This document shows, one piece after another, positions 31,196-40,113 of a stretch of 64,000 bases of DNA. The notes beneath the pieces were generated by a model. The model did no database searches. It was given only the letters and a program-made list of their open reading frames with translations, and had not been told where the DNA came from. Source of the stretch: Bacillus cabrialesii (lineage in GTDB: Bacteria > Bacillota > Bacilli > Bacillales > Bacillaceae); NCBI RefSeq assembly GCF_004124315.2, contig NZ_CP096889.1:3641001-3705000 (forward strand), read 5' to 3'. Both the position numbers and the translations under genes were made by a program. Positions within the stretch are counted from its first letter, which is position 1; every line of letters begins with the position of its first letter.

Positions 31196-32668
31196 TTATT
31201 CAGCCTGGTGAACCTGTCCGGATTCAAATGTTCCAATCGCTGATGATGCCGGCGGGTGAACGCGCATCAGAACAATATAGAAAAGAAATGAAATCAGCAC
31301 ACCGACAAACCAGGAAATGTCGTATAAGCTCTTCAACGCGGGAACATACATGCCAATCAGTGAGATGAGCGCACCCAACATCGTGGCTGCAAACGCACGG
31401 TAATTGTAGCCTTTAAAATAAACATACCGGCCTGTTTCAGAATACAGGTCATCTACCGAGAGCTTTCGTTTGCGAATGATAAAGTAATCGGCCATCATTA
31501 CGCCTGCTACCGGACCAAGCATGCCGCCTATTAAGCCGAGAAACGCATATACGCTTGTCGCACTCTCCATCAGCTTCCACGGAACCGTAAATAAAGCGAG
31601 CAATGCCGTGATAAAACTGCCGCGTTTAAAATTAATATATTTCGGCAGGGCATTCGCTATATCATAAGCGGGCGATACGATGTTCGCCGCGACGTTTACA
31701 GAGATGGTGGCGATGCAGAGCGTAATCACGGACAACGCGATGACATAAGGGTTATCAAACCTCGCCAGAATATCGACAACGTCCCAAATCGGCTCGCCGA
31801 AAGCGACCTGCGATCCGGAAGTCACGGTAATACTGGCAAACGCAAACAGCGCGAAGGTTCCCGGCAAACCGTAAAATTGCCCTTTGATTTGCTCTTTTTG
31901 TGTTTTAGCGAACCGTGTGAAATCAGGTATATTTAAGATTAATGTCGCCCAGATGCCGATGATGCCGGTAACCCCGGCGGCAAACGGCCAGAATGTTTCT
32001 GAAAACGTATGGAACTTTCCCGGCTGGGAATAGATTGGCCCCAGTCCTCCGGCAATATCGACGGCCCACCATACCATGCCGCCAAAGACGACATACACTA
32101 AAGGACCTGCCCACACCTCAAAACGCTTAATCGACTCCATGCCATGATGCAATACGAGTAAATGAATGGCCCAAAAGAACACAAAAGAAAGCAAACCGGA
32201 CAAGTGAATGCCGAGAATGTTCCACCCGCCGCCAATTTCTCCCCAGCTAGGCCACATATTTAAAAGCAAAATATTCAGTGCCGTGCTTCCCGCAAAGGTC
32301 TGAATGCCAAGCCACATGATGGCTGTAAACGCCCTTAGAAGCGCGGGGATATTCGCGCCGTATATTCCGTAAGAAGCACGGATGATCACCGGAAACGGCA
32401 GCCCGTATTTTGTCCCCGCGTGGCCGTTTAAGGCAAGAGCGCCAAACAAGATAAGCGATGCCGTAATAATAATCGCCAGCACCTGCCAAGGCGAAAGGCC
32501 GATCGCGATTAACCCTCCCACAGTCGCGTAGGTCGGTATATTATGTATACACCCCATCCAGATGGAGGCAAAGTTCATTGCTTTCCACGTCCGTTTTTCC
32601 TGTCCCAAAGGCAGCAGGTCTTCATTGCTCAGTCTGTTGGATTGATGCTGGCTCTCTTTTAATTTCAT
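31196..32668 (-). CDS. pucI: Allantoin permease PucI (NCS1 family)
   Basis: The 490-residue membrane protein has the NCS1 layout: polar N terminus (NEDLLPLGQEKRTWKAMNFASIWMG), about twelve helices and the substrate-site segments GMESIKRFEVWAGPLVY and AVMMADYFIIRKRKL-like motif near the C terminus. NCS1 proteins import purine/pyrimidine bases or hydantoins; PucI is the B. subtilis allantoin permease. The ATG at 32668 follows AAAGGGGAG. A near-TnrA box lies upstream, agreeing with use of allantoin as nitrogen source. Confidence 0.92.
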   Translation of the reverse strand: MKLKESQHQSNRLSNEDLLPLGQEKRTWKAMNFASIWMGCIHNIPTYATVGGLIAIGLSPWQVLAIIITASLILFGALALNGHAGTKYGLPFPVIIRASYGIYGANIPALLRAFTAIMWLGIQTFAGSTALNILLLNMWPSWGEIGGGWNILGIHLSGLLSFVFFWAIHLLVLHHGMESIKRFEVWAGPLVYVVFGGMVWWAVDIAGGLGPIYSQPGKFHTFSETFWPFAAGVTGIIGIWATLILNIPDFTRFAKTQKEQIKGQFYGLPGTFALFAFASITVTSGSQVAFGEPIWDVVDILARFDNPYVIALSVITLCIATISVNVAANIVSPAYDIANALPKYINFKRGSFITALLALFTVPWKLMESATSVYAFLGLIGGMLGPVAGVMMADYFIIRKRKLSVDDLYSETGRYVYFKGYNYRAFAATMLGALISLIGMYVPALKSLYDISWFVGVLISFLFYIVLMRVHPPASSAIGTFESGQVHQAE

Positions 32669-32696
32669 AGCCGGCTCCCCTTTCAATATTGTCATA

Positions 32697-32713
32697 TGTT
32701 CAGTTTTCTGACA
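32697..32713 (-). promoter_or_regulatory. One-mismatch TnrA/GlnR-type box upstream of pucI
   Basis: TGTTCAGTTTTCTGACA matches TGTNA-N7-TNACA with one mismatch (C for A at position 5). It lies 29-45 bases before the pucI ATG. A second dyad, TGACATC-G-GATGTCA, overlaps its right end. No clear promoter could be placed. Confidence 0.35.
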
Positions 32714-32801
32714 TCGGATGTCACTTAATATAACTGAAAAGTCAGACAATAACATTGGCTATGATATACAATTTTCCTGTTTCTATTTGAACAGCCTAAA
32801 C

Positions 32802-32834
32802 AAAAAAAGGGACAAGCTCAGCGCCTATCCCCTT
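32802..32834 (-). terminator. Probable terminator of ywoCD
   Basis: On the minus strand AAAAAAGGGG...TCCCTTTTTTT forms a stem with a long loop just after the ywoD stop. Confidence 0.55.
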
Positions 32835-32837
32835 TTT

Positions 32838-34199
32838 TCATGATGCAGTTTTCATTAATGCAGCAAATCTCACAGCCATTAACAGGCTTGCTCCTCCCGT
32901 TATGATCATGATAATTCCCATCATATCAAAATGAGCTGCCGTGATTTCTTTCCCAAAAAGAACGCCAAGGATCACCGAAGACAAAATCGACCCTAAGTAA
33001 CGGCAGGTTTGAAACAGCCCTGAAGTGGTACCTACCATGTTGGAAGGACTCGTTTTCAGCATGGCTGCCTGAAGCGCGACATTCCCAAGTCCGTAGCCTA
33101 TACCCAAGAGCGATAGAATGAGGCCCTTCCCGATGGTCTGGACATTGATAAAAAAGATGGTTAAGAGCACAGCTCCAGCCGTCATCAGAAGCGCGCCCGC
33201 AAAGATCGGCTTAACGACGCCTGATCGGTCGATCCATTTGCCCGTAACAGGTGACACAACGATGCTCATTCCTGACATAAACAGCATAAACAGACCGCTC
33301 GTTTGAACAGAAAGATGCATTTCGTCCTGAAAATAACTCGGCAGCCCGAAAAACAAACAATAGAAGAAAACATTCAGCAAAATAAACTGAACATAAACAG
33401 CCGATAAATTTCGCTGTGTTTTAAACAGACGGACATCAATGAACGGCTGATCCGTTTTCAGCTCATGCCAGACAAATGCACCGAGCAGAAGCAAGCCAAG
33501 CACACCTTCAACCGCATGCGGCGACGTGCTGAACGACAGCAGAAAGGATAGAAGAAAAATGATACCTCCGGCAAATAACAAGATTCCAAGAATGTCGAGC
33601 TGCCGAATTATTGTTTTGATTCCCGCCCCTTTTTTCTGGTCTTTCGGGAACATATACATGCCTAATAAGAAGCTGAGGATAATAAACGGCAAATTGACGA
33701 TAAAAATGGCCGGCCAGCCGCCCCACACAATCAAAAAACCGCCGACTGTCGGTCCCAGCGCCGTCATGGCAGACGCAAAAATAGAGAGGACAGCCAAGGC
33801 TGATGCCTGCCGTTCATGAATATGATTCCGAATCAGCCCGACTCCTGACGGGTAAATCGCACTGCTTCCTACCGATTGAAACAGCCGCATGACCAATAAT
33901 GTCATAAACGTCGGCGCAAACGGCGCCCCGATGGCAGAAACCGCAACAAGAATCAGCCCGAATAAAAACAAGCGTTTCCGCCCGATTAAATCACCGAGCT
34001 TTCCCGTTACGGGCTGAGCCACGGCACTCGCCAGATAAAACGAGGAAATCAGCCAGGAAACCGTTGTAAACGACAGGTGAAACTCATGCTGGATGCTATG
34101 GAGCGCAAGAGAAATCATAGACGAGTTCAGCGGATTCAGCATCGTTCCCGAAGCCACCGCTGTTAAAAAAACAGCCCGGCTTTTTTTCGATATCATCAT
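32838..34199 (-). CDS. ywoD: MFS multidrug-type permease YwoD (DHA2 family)
   Basis: The 453-residue protein has 13-14 hydrophobic segments and MFS motifs typical of DHA2 drug exporters: LNPLNSSMISLALHSIQHEF in helix 1, GKLGDLIGRKRLFLFGL (motif A) and GPTVGGFLIVWGGWPAIFIVN (motif C region). Its ATG overlaps the stop of ywoC (ATGA), so it is translationally coupled to that hydrolase. Its substrate is unknown. Confidence 0.88.
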   Translation of the reverse strand: MMISKKSRAVFLTAVASGTMLNPLNSSMISLALHSIQHEFHLSFTTVSWLISSFYLASAVAQPVTGKLGDLIGRKRLFLFGLILVAVSAIGAPFAPTFMTLLVMRLFQSVGSSAIYPSGVGLIRNHIHERQASALAVLSIFASAMTALGPTVGGFLIVWGGWPAIFIVNLPFIILSFLLGMYMFPKDQKKGAGIKTIIRQLDILGILLFAGGIIFLLSFLLSFSTSPHAVEGVLGLLLLGAFVWHELKTDQPFIDVRLFKTQRNLSAVYVQFILLNVFFYCLFFGLPSYFQDEMHLSVQTSGLFMLFMSGMSIVVSPVTGKWIDRSGVVKPIFAGALLMTAGAVLLTIFFINVQTIGKGLILSLLGIGYGLGNVALQAAMLKTSPSNMVGTTSGLFQTCRYLGSILSSVILGVLFGKEITAAHFDMMGIIMIITGGASLLMAVRFAALMKTAS

Positions 34200-34762
34200 T
34201 TTACTTGGGCCAGAAATTCTTCCGTTGTCCGCGATTTACCGATTCTCGGGAAAATAAAGCGCAGTGTGGCTTCATGCTCTTCCTCGCTGAACGTGGACAT
34301 CGCATCTGTGATAAAAATTTGCTGATAGCCAAGCTGGAACGCCTCGCGCGCAGTGCTTTCCACCCCGATGTTCGTCGCGATGCCGCACAAGACAATCGTA
34401 TCAACGCCGCGGCGTCTCAGCTGCAAATCTAAATCCGTGCCGAAAAATGCACCCCACTGCCGTTTTGTCACCGTGTAATCTCCATCCTGCACATCGATTT
34501 CCGGAACAAATTCGGCCCAGTCCGCCGGCATTTCCCCTGAACCTCCCTGCTCAGGCTCATCCGTTTGCGGCTTCAGGGCATCCGCTCCGTCATGGAATGC
34601 TACATTCACAAAGCCGATAAACCCGTTATGTTTTCGAAATTCATCGATAAGTTTTTTCGCATTTGGGACAACCTGTCCGCTTTGATCTATCGGCACGATT
34701 CCTTTTTGCAAATCAATGATAACCAATGCTGTTTTTTGAAAATCAATGTTGAGTGTGCTCAT
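34196..34762 (-). CDS. ywoC: Isochorismatase-family cysteine hydrolase YwoC
   Basis: The 188-residue protein has the isochorismatase/nicotinamidase fold: catalytic Asp in LVIIDLQKGI, Lys in TVTKRQWGAFFGTDL, and catalytic Cys in TIVLCGIATNIGVESTARE with the preceding cis-peptide. The start at 34762 follows AGGAGGAGAC. The family cleaves amide or vinyl-ether bonds in small molecules; coupling to the permease gene ywoD suggests detoxification or export of a product. Exact substrate unknown. Confidence 0.9.
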   Translation of the reverse strand: MSTLNIDFQKTALVIIDLQKGIVPIDQSGQVVPNAKKLIDEFRKHNGFIGFVNVAFHDGADALKPQTDEPEQGGSGEMPADWAEFVPEIDVQDGDYTVTKRQWGAFFGTDLDLQLRRRGVDTIVLCGIATNIGVESTAREAFQLGYQQIFITDAMSTFSEEEHEATLRFIFPRIGKSRTTEEFLAQVK

Positions 34763-34948
34763 TATACGTCTCCTCCTGATGCTGTTAGTGTTTCTCACAT
34801 TGCTTATTTTACTCTTCACTCTGCCTAAGTTCTTTTATGATGCTTGTGAAATTCTCAGAAGGAGCACTTTTCTTATGATTTTTCTTTTATGTAATAGTAA
34901 CAGGTCGTGCATACGAACAGACTGCCAGCACTGTAATCATAAGGGGTG

Positions 34949-35410
34949 TCATCGCTTCATCACCTGCCCGCCGTTTAACGGCTCCTGTCTGAAAATACCC
35001 ATGAATTTGCGGCGGTCCAGCCAAAGAAGGATGAGACACATGACCATTAATATTGTGCTAAGATCCTGCACACCAATATTAAAACAATAGTTAATCAAGA
35101 CGATGTTCACAATAATCGGCATAAAAACAACAGCCCCTAATGCAGCTGTTCTCGGAATCAGCAGTAAAACAGCTGCAAGGATTTCACCGAAACCTATAAA
35201 CAGTTCGTAAACATGGGAATAACCGAAAAATGTCCACGCAATGGTAAACCCCTTCCCAGCGGCTGCCTCAATTTCAGGCGTCACTTCTCCAAACTGGCCT
35301 ATCACCACTTTCGCCAGGCCGTACACGAAAAAATTGAAGGCTAAAAACAATCGGAACGTCGCCGGAATCGATTTACTTACCGCTCTCCTCAGCCTGCTCC
35401 CTTTATTCAT
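34949..35410 (-). CDS. ywoB: DoxX-like membrane protein YwoB
   Basis: The 153-residue protein contains four transmembrane helices (LFLAFNFFVYGLAKVVIG, LFIGFGEILAAVLLLIP, LGAVVFMPIIVNIVLINY, LMVMCLILLWL) with the DoxX-type pattern. The ATG at 35410 is 6 bases after GGGGAGA. The gene is transcribed alone, divergently from nrgA. No function is known. Confidence 0.82.
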   Translation of the reverse strand: MNKGSRLRRAVSKSIPATFRLFLAFNFFVYGLAKVVIGQFGEVTPEIEAAAGKGFTIAWTFFGYSHVYELFIGFGEILAAVLLLIPRTAALGAVVFMPIIVNIVLINYCFNIGVQDLSTILMVMCLILLWLDRRKFMGIFRQEPLNGGQVMKR

Positions 35411-35594
35411 CACGCATCTCCCCTTAGTGTATTATTCGAGTTAGTACACTTAATACAGTATAAAACATTCTAATAATTGTCAATTCTCTTTTCCTCTCAT
35501 ATGGATAGATTCTTTTATAGATATAAAGTCTTATATCTATAAAAATGGCATTTTCCATCCTTAACATCCCTCGATAACATTCCCTAAAAAACCA

Positions 35595-35645
35595 TGTTAG
35601 GAAATCTTACATGAAAATGTTTTATCCTTCTTTTTTCTCTATAAT
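35595..35645 (+). promoter_or_regulatory. TnrA box and promoter of nrgAB
   Basis: TGTTAGGAAATCTTACA at 35595-35611 matches the TnrA consensus TGTNA-N7-TNACA perfectly. The -10 TATAAT is at 35640-35645, putting the box centre about 49 bases before the expected transcription start, the position of TnrA-activated promoters. No good -35 is present, as expected for activator dependence. Confidence 0.88.
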
Positions 35646-35696
35646 GAAGAAATATAATAATTTCTTTTTATTCTGAAAGATACGGAGGAATGAGAC

Positions 35697-36911
35697 ATGC
35701 AAATGGGCGATACAGTTTTTATGTTCTTTTGCGCTTTACTCGTGTGGCTGATGACCCCGGGATTAGCGTTATTTTATGGAGGAATGGTAAAAAGCAAAAA
35801 TGTGCTGAGCACTGCAATGCACAGTTTCTCTTCCATTGCCATCGTTTCCATCGTTTGGGTGCTGTTCGGATATACACTTGCCTTCGCACCAGGCAATTCA
35901 ATCATTGGCGGACTGGAGTGGGCCGGTCTGAAAGGGGTCGGATTTGATCCCGGAGCTTACAGTGATACCATTCCCCACTCATTATTTATGATGTTCCAAA
36001 TGACGTTCGCTGTTCTGACTACAGCGATTATTTCCGGGGCTTTCGCAGAACGGATGCGATTCGGCGCTTTTCTTTTATTCTCGGTTTTATGGGCTTCCTT
36101 GGTTTACACACCGGTTGCGCACTGGGTATGGGGCGGCGGCTGGATCGGCCAGCTTGGCGCGCTCGATTTCGCCGGCGGCAACGTTGTTCATATTTCCTCC
36201 GGTGTGGCAGGCCTTGTTCTCGCTATTGTGCTCGGCAAGCGGAAAGACGGCACAGTGTCTTCTCCGCACAACCTCATTTACACGTTCTTAGGAGGGGCTT
36301 TGATTTGGTTCGGCTGGTTCGGTTTTAACGTCGGCAGCGCCCTGACCTTAGATGGTGTCGCCATGTACGCCTTCATCAATACAAACACTGCCGCAGCAGC
36401 CGGGATTGCCGGCTGGATCTTAGTAGAATGGATCATTAACAAAAAACCGACGATGCTCGGAGCGGTATCCGGCGCAATCGCCGGGCTTGTGGCGATAACG
36501 CCGGCAGCCGGATTTGTGACACCGTTCGCTTCGATTATTATCGGCATTATCGGCGGAGCGATTTGTTTCTGGGGTGTATTCTCGCTTAAAAAGAAATTCG
36601 GATACGATGATGCGCTAGACGCCTTTGGCCTGCACGGCATCGGCGGCACATGGGGCGGAATCGCAACAGGATTATTCGCGACAACCTCTGTTAACTCAGC
36701 GGGCGCGGACGGATTATTCTACGGGGATGCAAGCTTAATCTGGAAACAAATTGTAGCCATCGCCGCCACTTATGTTTTTGTATTTATTGTCACTTTCGTT
36801 ATTATTAAAATTGTAAGCCTCTTCCTTCCCCTTCGCGCAACCGAAGAAGAAGAGTCACTTGGGCTTGACTTAACGATGCACGGGGAAAAAGCATATCAAG
36901 ATTCTATGTGA
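35697..36911 (+). CDS. nrgA: Ammonium transporter NrgA (AmtB)
   Basis: The 404-residue Amt-family channel has eleven expected helices and family signatures: DTVFMFFCALLVWLMTPGLALFYGG, the periplasmic Phe gate region, the twin-His pore residues in the VVHISSGVAGL and LHGIGGTWGG segments. It scavenges ammonium at low concentration. A GGAGGAATG ribosome-binding site precedes the ATG; an ATG for nrgB follows 11 bases after the stop. TnrA control is supported by the upstream box. Confidence 0.96.
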   Translation: MQMGDTVFMFFCALLVWLMTPGLALFYGGMVKSKNVLSTAMHSFSSIAIVSIVWVLFGYTLAFAPGNSIIGGLEWAGLKGVGFDPGAYSDTIPHSLFMMFQMTFAVLTTAIISGAFAERMRFGAFLLFSVLWASLVYTPVAHWVWGGGWIGQLGALDFAGGNVVHISSGVAGLVLAIVLGKRKDGTVSSPHNLIYTFLGGALIWFGWFGFNVGSALTLDGVAMYAFINTNTAAAAGIAGWILVEWIINKKPTMLGAVSGAIAGLVAITPAAGFVTPFASIIIGIIGGAICFWGVFSLKKKFGYDDALDAFGLHGIGGTWGGIATGLFATTSVNSAGADGLFYGDASLIWKQIVAIAATYVFVFIVTFVIIKIVSLFLPLRATEEEESLGLDLTMHGEKAYQDSM

Positions 36912-36922
36912 GGAGTGACGCT

Positions 36923-37273
36923 ATGAGCGGTCAAATGTTCAAGGTAGAAATTGTAACGCGTCCGGCAAATTTTGAAAAGCTGAAGCAGGAACTAGGAAAA
37001 ATCGGAGTCACCTCTCTGACCTTCTCCAATGTTCACGGCTGCGGCCTTCAAAAAGCACATACGGAGCTTTATCGAGGGGTAAAAATAGAAAGCAATGTAT
37101 ATGAACGTTTAAAAATTGAAATCGTGGTCAGCAAGGTTCCTGTTGATCAAGTGACTGAGACCGCTAAAAGGGTCCTGAAAACGGGATCACCAGGTGACGG
37201 TAAAATATTTGTCTATGAAATCAGCAATACAATCAACATCCGCACCGGTGAGGAAGGGCCTGAAGCACTGTAA
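36923..37273 (+). CDS. nrgB: PII-like nitrogen signalling protein NrgB (GlnK)
   Basis: The 116-residue PII protein begins MSGQMFKVEIVTRPANFEKLKQELGKIG and has a T-loop (YRGVKIESNVYERLKIEIVV) and the C-terminal DGKIFVYEISNTINIRTGEEG segment that binds nucleotides. It docks on NrgA and retains TnrA at the membrane when ammonium is scarce. I prefer ATG 36923 (GAGGAGTGA upstream) over an in-frame start at 36908. Downstream is a strong terminator. Confidence 0.95.
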   Translation: MSGQMFKVEIVTRPANFEKLKQELGKIGVTSLTFSNVHGCGLQKAHTELYRGVKIESNVYERLKIEIVVSKVPVDQVTETAKRVLKTGSPGDGKIFVYEISNTINIRTGEEGPEAL

Positions 37274-37280
37274 TCGTTTT

Positions 37281-37314
37281 GAAGAGATTCCGGAATTCCG
37301 GATCTCTTTTTTTG
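37281..37314 (+). terminator. Terminator of nrgAB
   Basis: AGAGATTCCGG and CCGGATCTCT pair around AATT, followed by seven T residues. Confidence 0.9.
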
Positions 37315-37452
37315 CGCATCGAAAAAGCCCCCAAAAACATTGCCTCCTCTTCGAATTCTCTTCAAGCTCCGCGCTTTCTGACAAACTCTATTTTAGTTGA
37401 AACTTTTTAAGAGTATAATGAGTCTATTATTAAAAATGTAAAAGGTGATTAT

Positions 37453-38034
37453 TTGAATTACGAAATTTTTAAAGCAATCAATGGACTATCTCATCACAAT
37501 TCGGTTCTCGATTCCATTATGGTCTTCATCACGGAATATGCGATTATCGCCTATGCCCTCATCCTTTTGGTGATCTGGGTGTTCGGGAACACACAAAGCA
37601 GAAAAAATGTGCTTTACGCGGGTATTACTGGAATCGTGGGTCTTGTCATCAACTTCTTGATTACACAAGTTTATTTCGAACCCCGCCCGTTTGTGACGCA
37701 CACGGTGCATACACTGATCCCTCATGATGCGGACGCTTCATTTCCGAGTGACCACACGACAGGTGCGTTAGCGATTTCGATTGCGATGCTTTTCAGAAAC
37801 CGCAAAATCGGCTGGCCGCTTGTCATTTTTGGGCTTTTGACAGGATTTTCGAGAATTTGGGTGGGCCATCACTATCCGGTAGATGTATTGGGCAGCCTCG
37901 TTGTTTCCATCATTATCGGGTTCCTTTTCTTTAGATTTTCAGATCTGCTTCGCCCGTTTGTCGACTTGATTGTGAGAATCTATGAAGCCATCATTAATAA
38001 ACTGACGAAAAAACCAACCGATCAAAATTTTTAA
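37453..38034 (+). CDS. bcrC: Undecaprenyl-pyrophosphate phosphatase BcrC (PAP2 type)
   Basis: The 193-residue membrane enzyme recycles undecaprenyl pyrophosphate for cell-wall synthesis and confers bacitracin resistance. PAP2 motifs are in place: FEPRPF (motif 1 region), PSDHTTGA (motif 2) and SRIWVGHHYPVDVLGS (motif 3 with catalytic His). The start is TTG 37453 with an AAAGGTGAT ribosome-binding site. It is monocistronic between nrgB and the convergent ywnJ. Confidence 0.94.
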   Translation: MNYEIFKAINGLSHHNSVLDSIMVFITEYAIIAYALILLVIWVFGNTQSRKNVLYAGITGIVGLVINFLITQVYFEPRPFVTHTVHTLIPHDADASFPSDHTTGALAISIAMLFRNRKIGWPLVIFGLLTGFSRIWVGHHYPVDVLGSLVVSIIIGFLFFRFSDLLRPFVDLIVRIYEAIINKLTKKPTDQNF

Positions 38035-38044
38035 GCAAGACAAA

Positions 38045-38086
38045 TGCCGGCGTCTGAAACCAAGACAGCCGGCTTTAATATTTTTC
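38045..38086 (+). terminator. Terminator between bcrC and ywnJ
   Basis: GCCGGC-GTCT and AGAC-A-GCCGGC form a stem after bcrC, followed by TTTAATATTTTT. It reaches into the end of convergent ywnJ. Confidence 0.65.
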
Positions 38087-38497
38087 GTCCATCTCATGTT
38101 TTCTCCGCTTCGCCAACACATATAATCCGCAAAACAAAACAATTCCGACAGTATCAATGAGCACGTCACGAATACATCCGTTTCTGCTGAAGAAGAGCTG
38201 AAGAACTTCTGTGAAAAAAGCAAACGCGAATGAGCCGGCTGCCGCCGATTTTACGCTGCCCCGCTGTTTCCACAGCAAATAGGTCAGCACAAAGAAGGAA
38301 AACGCGTGCCCGATTTTTTGAATCAGCGCTTCAGGTATAGCAAGCTCTGTAAAATCCATGTCTAAAAAACGAAACATATCAGGGTGCGGCTGAAAATGAA
38401 AAGCCACCGTTTGTGACACGACCATGCCGCTGAAGCTTTCCGTACAGACAGAGAGCAGAATAAACAGGGTCCATCCCGCAAGCAATAGACGATTCAC
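38075..38497 (-). CDS. ywnJ: VanZ-like membrane protein YwnJ
   Basis: The 140-residue protein has four hydrophobic helices and the VanZ-family features KIGHAFSFFVLTYLLW and the GCIRDVLIDTVGIVLF segment (the D-x-x-x-N/D-x-x-G pattern). VanZ domains are linked to envelope-active antibiotic resistance, but YwnJ has no defined role. It begins after GGAGGTTATG and is convergent with bcrC. Confidence 0.85.
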   Translation of the reverse strand: MNRLLLAGWTLFILLSVCTESFSGMVVSQTVAFHFQPHPDMFRFLDMDFTELAIPEALIQKIGHAFSFFVLTYLLWKQRGSVKSAAAGSFAFAFFTEVLQLFFSRNGCIRDVLIDTVGIVLFCGLYVLAKRRKHEMDEKY

Positions 38498-38570
38498 AGC
38501 ATAACCTCCTTTATAACAAACGTGCCTATGTGTAACTACATAGACGATGACATTATGGAAAAAGTAACAG

Positions 38571-38603
38571 AAAAAAAACGTCCATCACAAGGATAGACGC
38601 TTT
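38571..38603 (-). terminator. Terminator of spoIIQ
   Basis: On the minus strand GCGTCTATCC / GATGGACG pair and are followed by a long T run. Confidence 0.75.
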
Positions 38604-38608
38604 CTTCA

Positions 38609-39481
38609 TTAAGACTGCTCAGTGTCTTCTGTTGTGCTGCTTTCTTTAGAACCAGATTTGTCAGTCGAATCATCCTTTTTCTCACCGGATTTTTCTTCTG
38701 TTCCTTTTTCAGTTGATCCGTCCTTTTTCTCGGAAGATTGCTGAATGGATTCTTCTGTTTCTTCAGTGGCGGCTTTTTCTTCAGCAGCCGCTGCTTTTTC
38801 AATAGAAGAAACCGGCTTGTCCATAAAGTTCAGCGGGTTCATTGCGACTCCGTCTTTACGGATTTCAAAATGCACATGGTTTCCGCTGTCTTCACTGTAT
38901 AGGTTCTTGCCAGACTTTCCGATCACTTGGTTTTGTTTTACCTTGTCACCTTGCTCAACACTCACTTCAGATAGAGATTGATACACAGTCGATAATCCGT
39001 CGGCATGTTCTACTTCCACAACATATCCCAGCACCGGATCTTTTTCAGCTTTAACAACCGTACCGCTCAGAGAAGCAGAAACATCGAAATCTTTTCCGTC
39101 TTTCTCAGCTAAGTCAATTCCTTTGCTTAAGCTGTACGTGTTATTATAGGTAACGAGTGCTGCTTCTTTTTCTTCTTTTGCGGCATCGGTTTCATAGAAC
39201 TTTTTCACAACAGAAACGTTTTCAGAATCAACAACCGGCATTGCGACATTTTCCATTGACTTTCCTACTTCAACTGCATCGTCGTTGTTGTCATATGCGG
39301 AGTTTCCGCCGTTATCAGCCAACTGATCCTTCACATCATCATTTGATACAGATTGATACCAAAGGACAGCTGTTAAAATGACGGCCGCACTGACTAAGTA
39401 GATTGCAGGGAACACCCAGCGTTTACGAAAAAACTGCTGAAGTTTTTTGACTTGAGAAGTTTTCTTTTCTTCCTCTCTCAT
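38609..39481 (-). CDS. spoIIQ: Forespore engulfment and channel protein SpoIIQ
   Basis: The 290-residue protein has a short cytoplasmic N terminus, one transmembrane helix (about residues 23-42, WVFPAIYLVSAAVILTAVLWY), and a LytM/M23-type domain with GNHVHFEIRKDG. The first zinc ligand is lost: SKGIDLAE stands where active peptidases have HxGxD, as in B. subtilis SpoIIQ. It pairs with SpoIIIAH across the intermembrane space. The C-terminal 65 residues are a low-complexity Glu/Lys/Ser/Thr tail. A GAGGTGATG ribosome-binding site precedes the ATG. Confidence 0.95.
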   Translation of the reverse strand: MREEEKKTSQVKKLQQFFRKRWVFPAIYLVSAAVILTAVLWYQSVSNDDVKDQLADNGGNSAYDNNDDAVEVGKSMENVAMPVVDSENVSVVKKFYETDAAKEEKEAALVTYNNTYSLSKGIDLAEKDGKDFDVSASLSGTVVKAEKDPVLGYVVEVEHADGLSTVYQSLSEVSVEQGDKVKQNQVIGKSGKNLYSEDSGNHVHFEIRKDGVAMNPLNFMDKPVSSIEKAAAAEEKAATEETEESIQQSSEKKDGSTEKGTEEKSGEKKDDSTDKSGSKESSTTEDTEQS

Positions 39482-39615
39482 TGTTTCATCACCTCAGCAA
39501 CATTCTGAACACTTTTCTGAAAATATATACACCTATCCAAAAAAACTTTTTTAGATGTAGTTTGCGCAGACTGATACGAAAATATGTCATTTTTTTGAGA
39601 GGAGTGCAAAAACGT

Positions 39616-40113
39616 ATGAACATGACATTGCGTCTTTCTGAGAATAAAGATCTTGAGGCTGTTGTTGCAATTTACAATTCAACGATTGCTTCTCGAATGG
39701 TAACAGCCGATACAGAACCGGTAACACCCGAAGACCGGATGGACTGGTTTCTGGGACATACAGAGGCACGTCCGCTTTATGTGGCCGAGAATGAAAGCGG
39801 GAACGTCGCCGCCTGGATCAGCTTTGAAACATTTTACGGAAGGCCGGCTTATAATAAAACAGCTGAGGTCAGCATATACATTGACGAAGCATGCCGCGGC
39901 AAAGGCGTTGGATCGTATTTGCTGCAGGAAGCGCTCCGTATTGCGCCGGAGCTTGGAATCCGCTCACTGATGGCCTTCATTTTCGGACATAATAAACCGA
40001 GTCTGAAGCTGTTTGAAAAGCACGGATTCACAGAATGGGGATTATTCCCCGGCATTGCCGAAATGGACGGCAATAGATACGATTTAAAAATTTTAGGGAG
40101 AGAGCTGTCATGA
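39616..40113 (+). CDS. ywnH: GNAT N-acetyltransferase YwnH (phosphinothricin acetyltransferase-like)
   Basis: The 165-residue GNAT enzyme has the acetyl-CoA loop EACRGKGVGSYLLQEAL near residue 95 and the PAT-type end KHGFTEWGLFPGIAEMDGNRYDL. It belongs to the bar/pat-like group that acetylates phosphinothricin or methionine sulfoximine-type compounds. ATG 39616 follows GAGAGGAGTG; the frame extends upstream into the spoIIQ promoter region without a site. Its stop overlaps ywnG by 4 bases. Confidence 0.92.
   Translation: MNMTLRLSENKDLEAVVAIYNSTIASRMVTADTEPVTPEDRMDWFLGHTEARPLYVAENESGNVAAWISFETFYGRPAYNKTAEVSIYIDEACRGKGVGSYLLQEALRIAPELGIRSLMAFIFGHNKPSLKLFEKHGFTEWGLFPGIAEMDGNRYDLKILGRELS

Noticed and set aside
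38609..38805. Low-complexity Glu/Lys/Ser/Thr tail of SpoIIQ as a possible frameshift artefact
   Set aside because: The frame stays open to a stop just before a terminator, and similar charged tails are known in SpoIIQ proteins.
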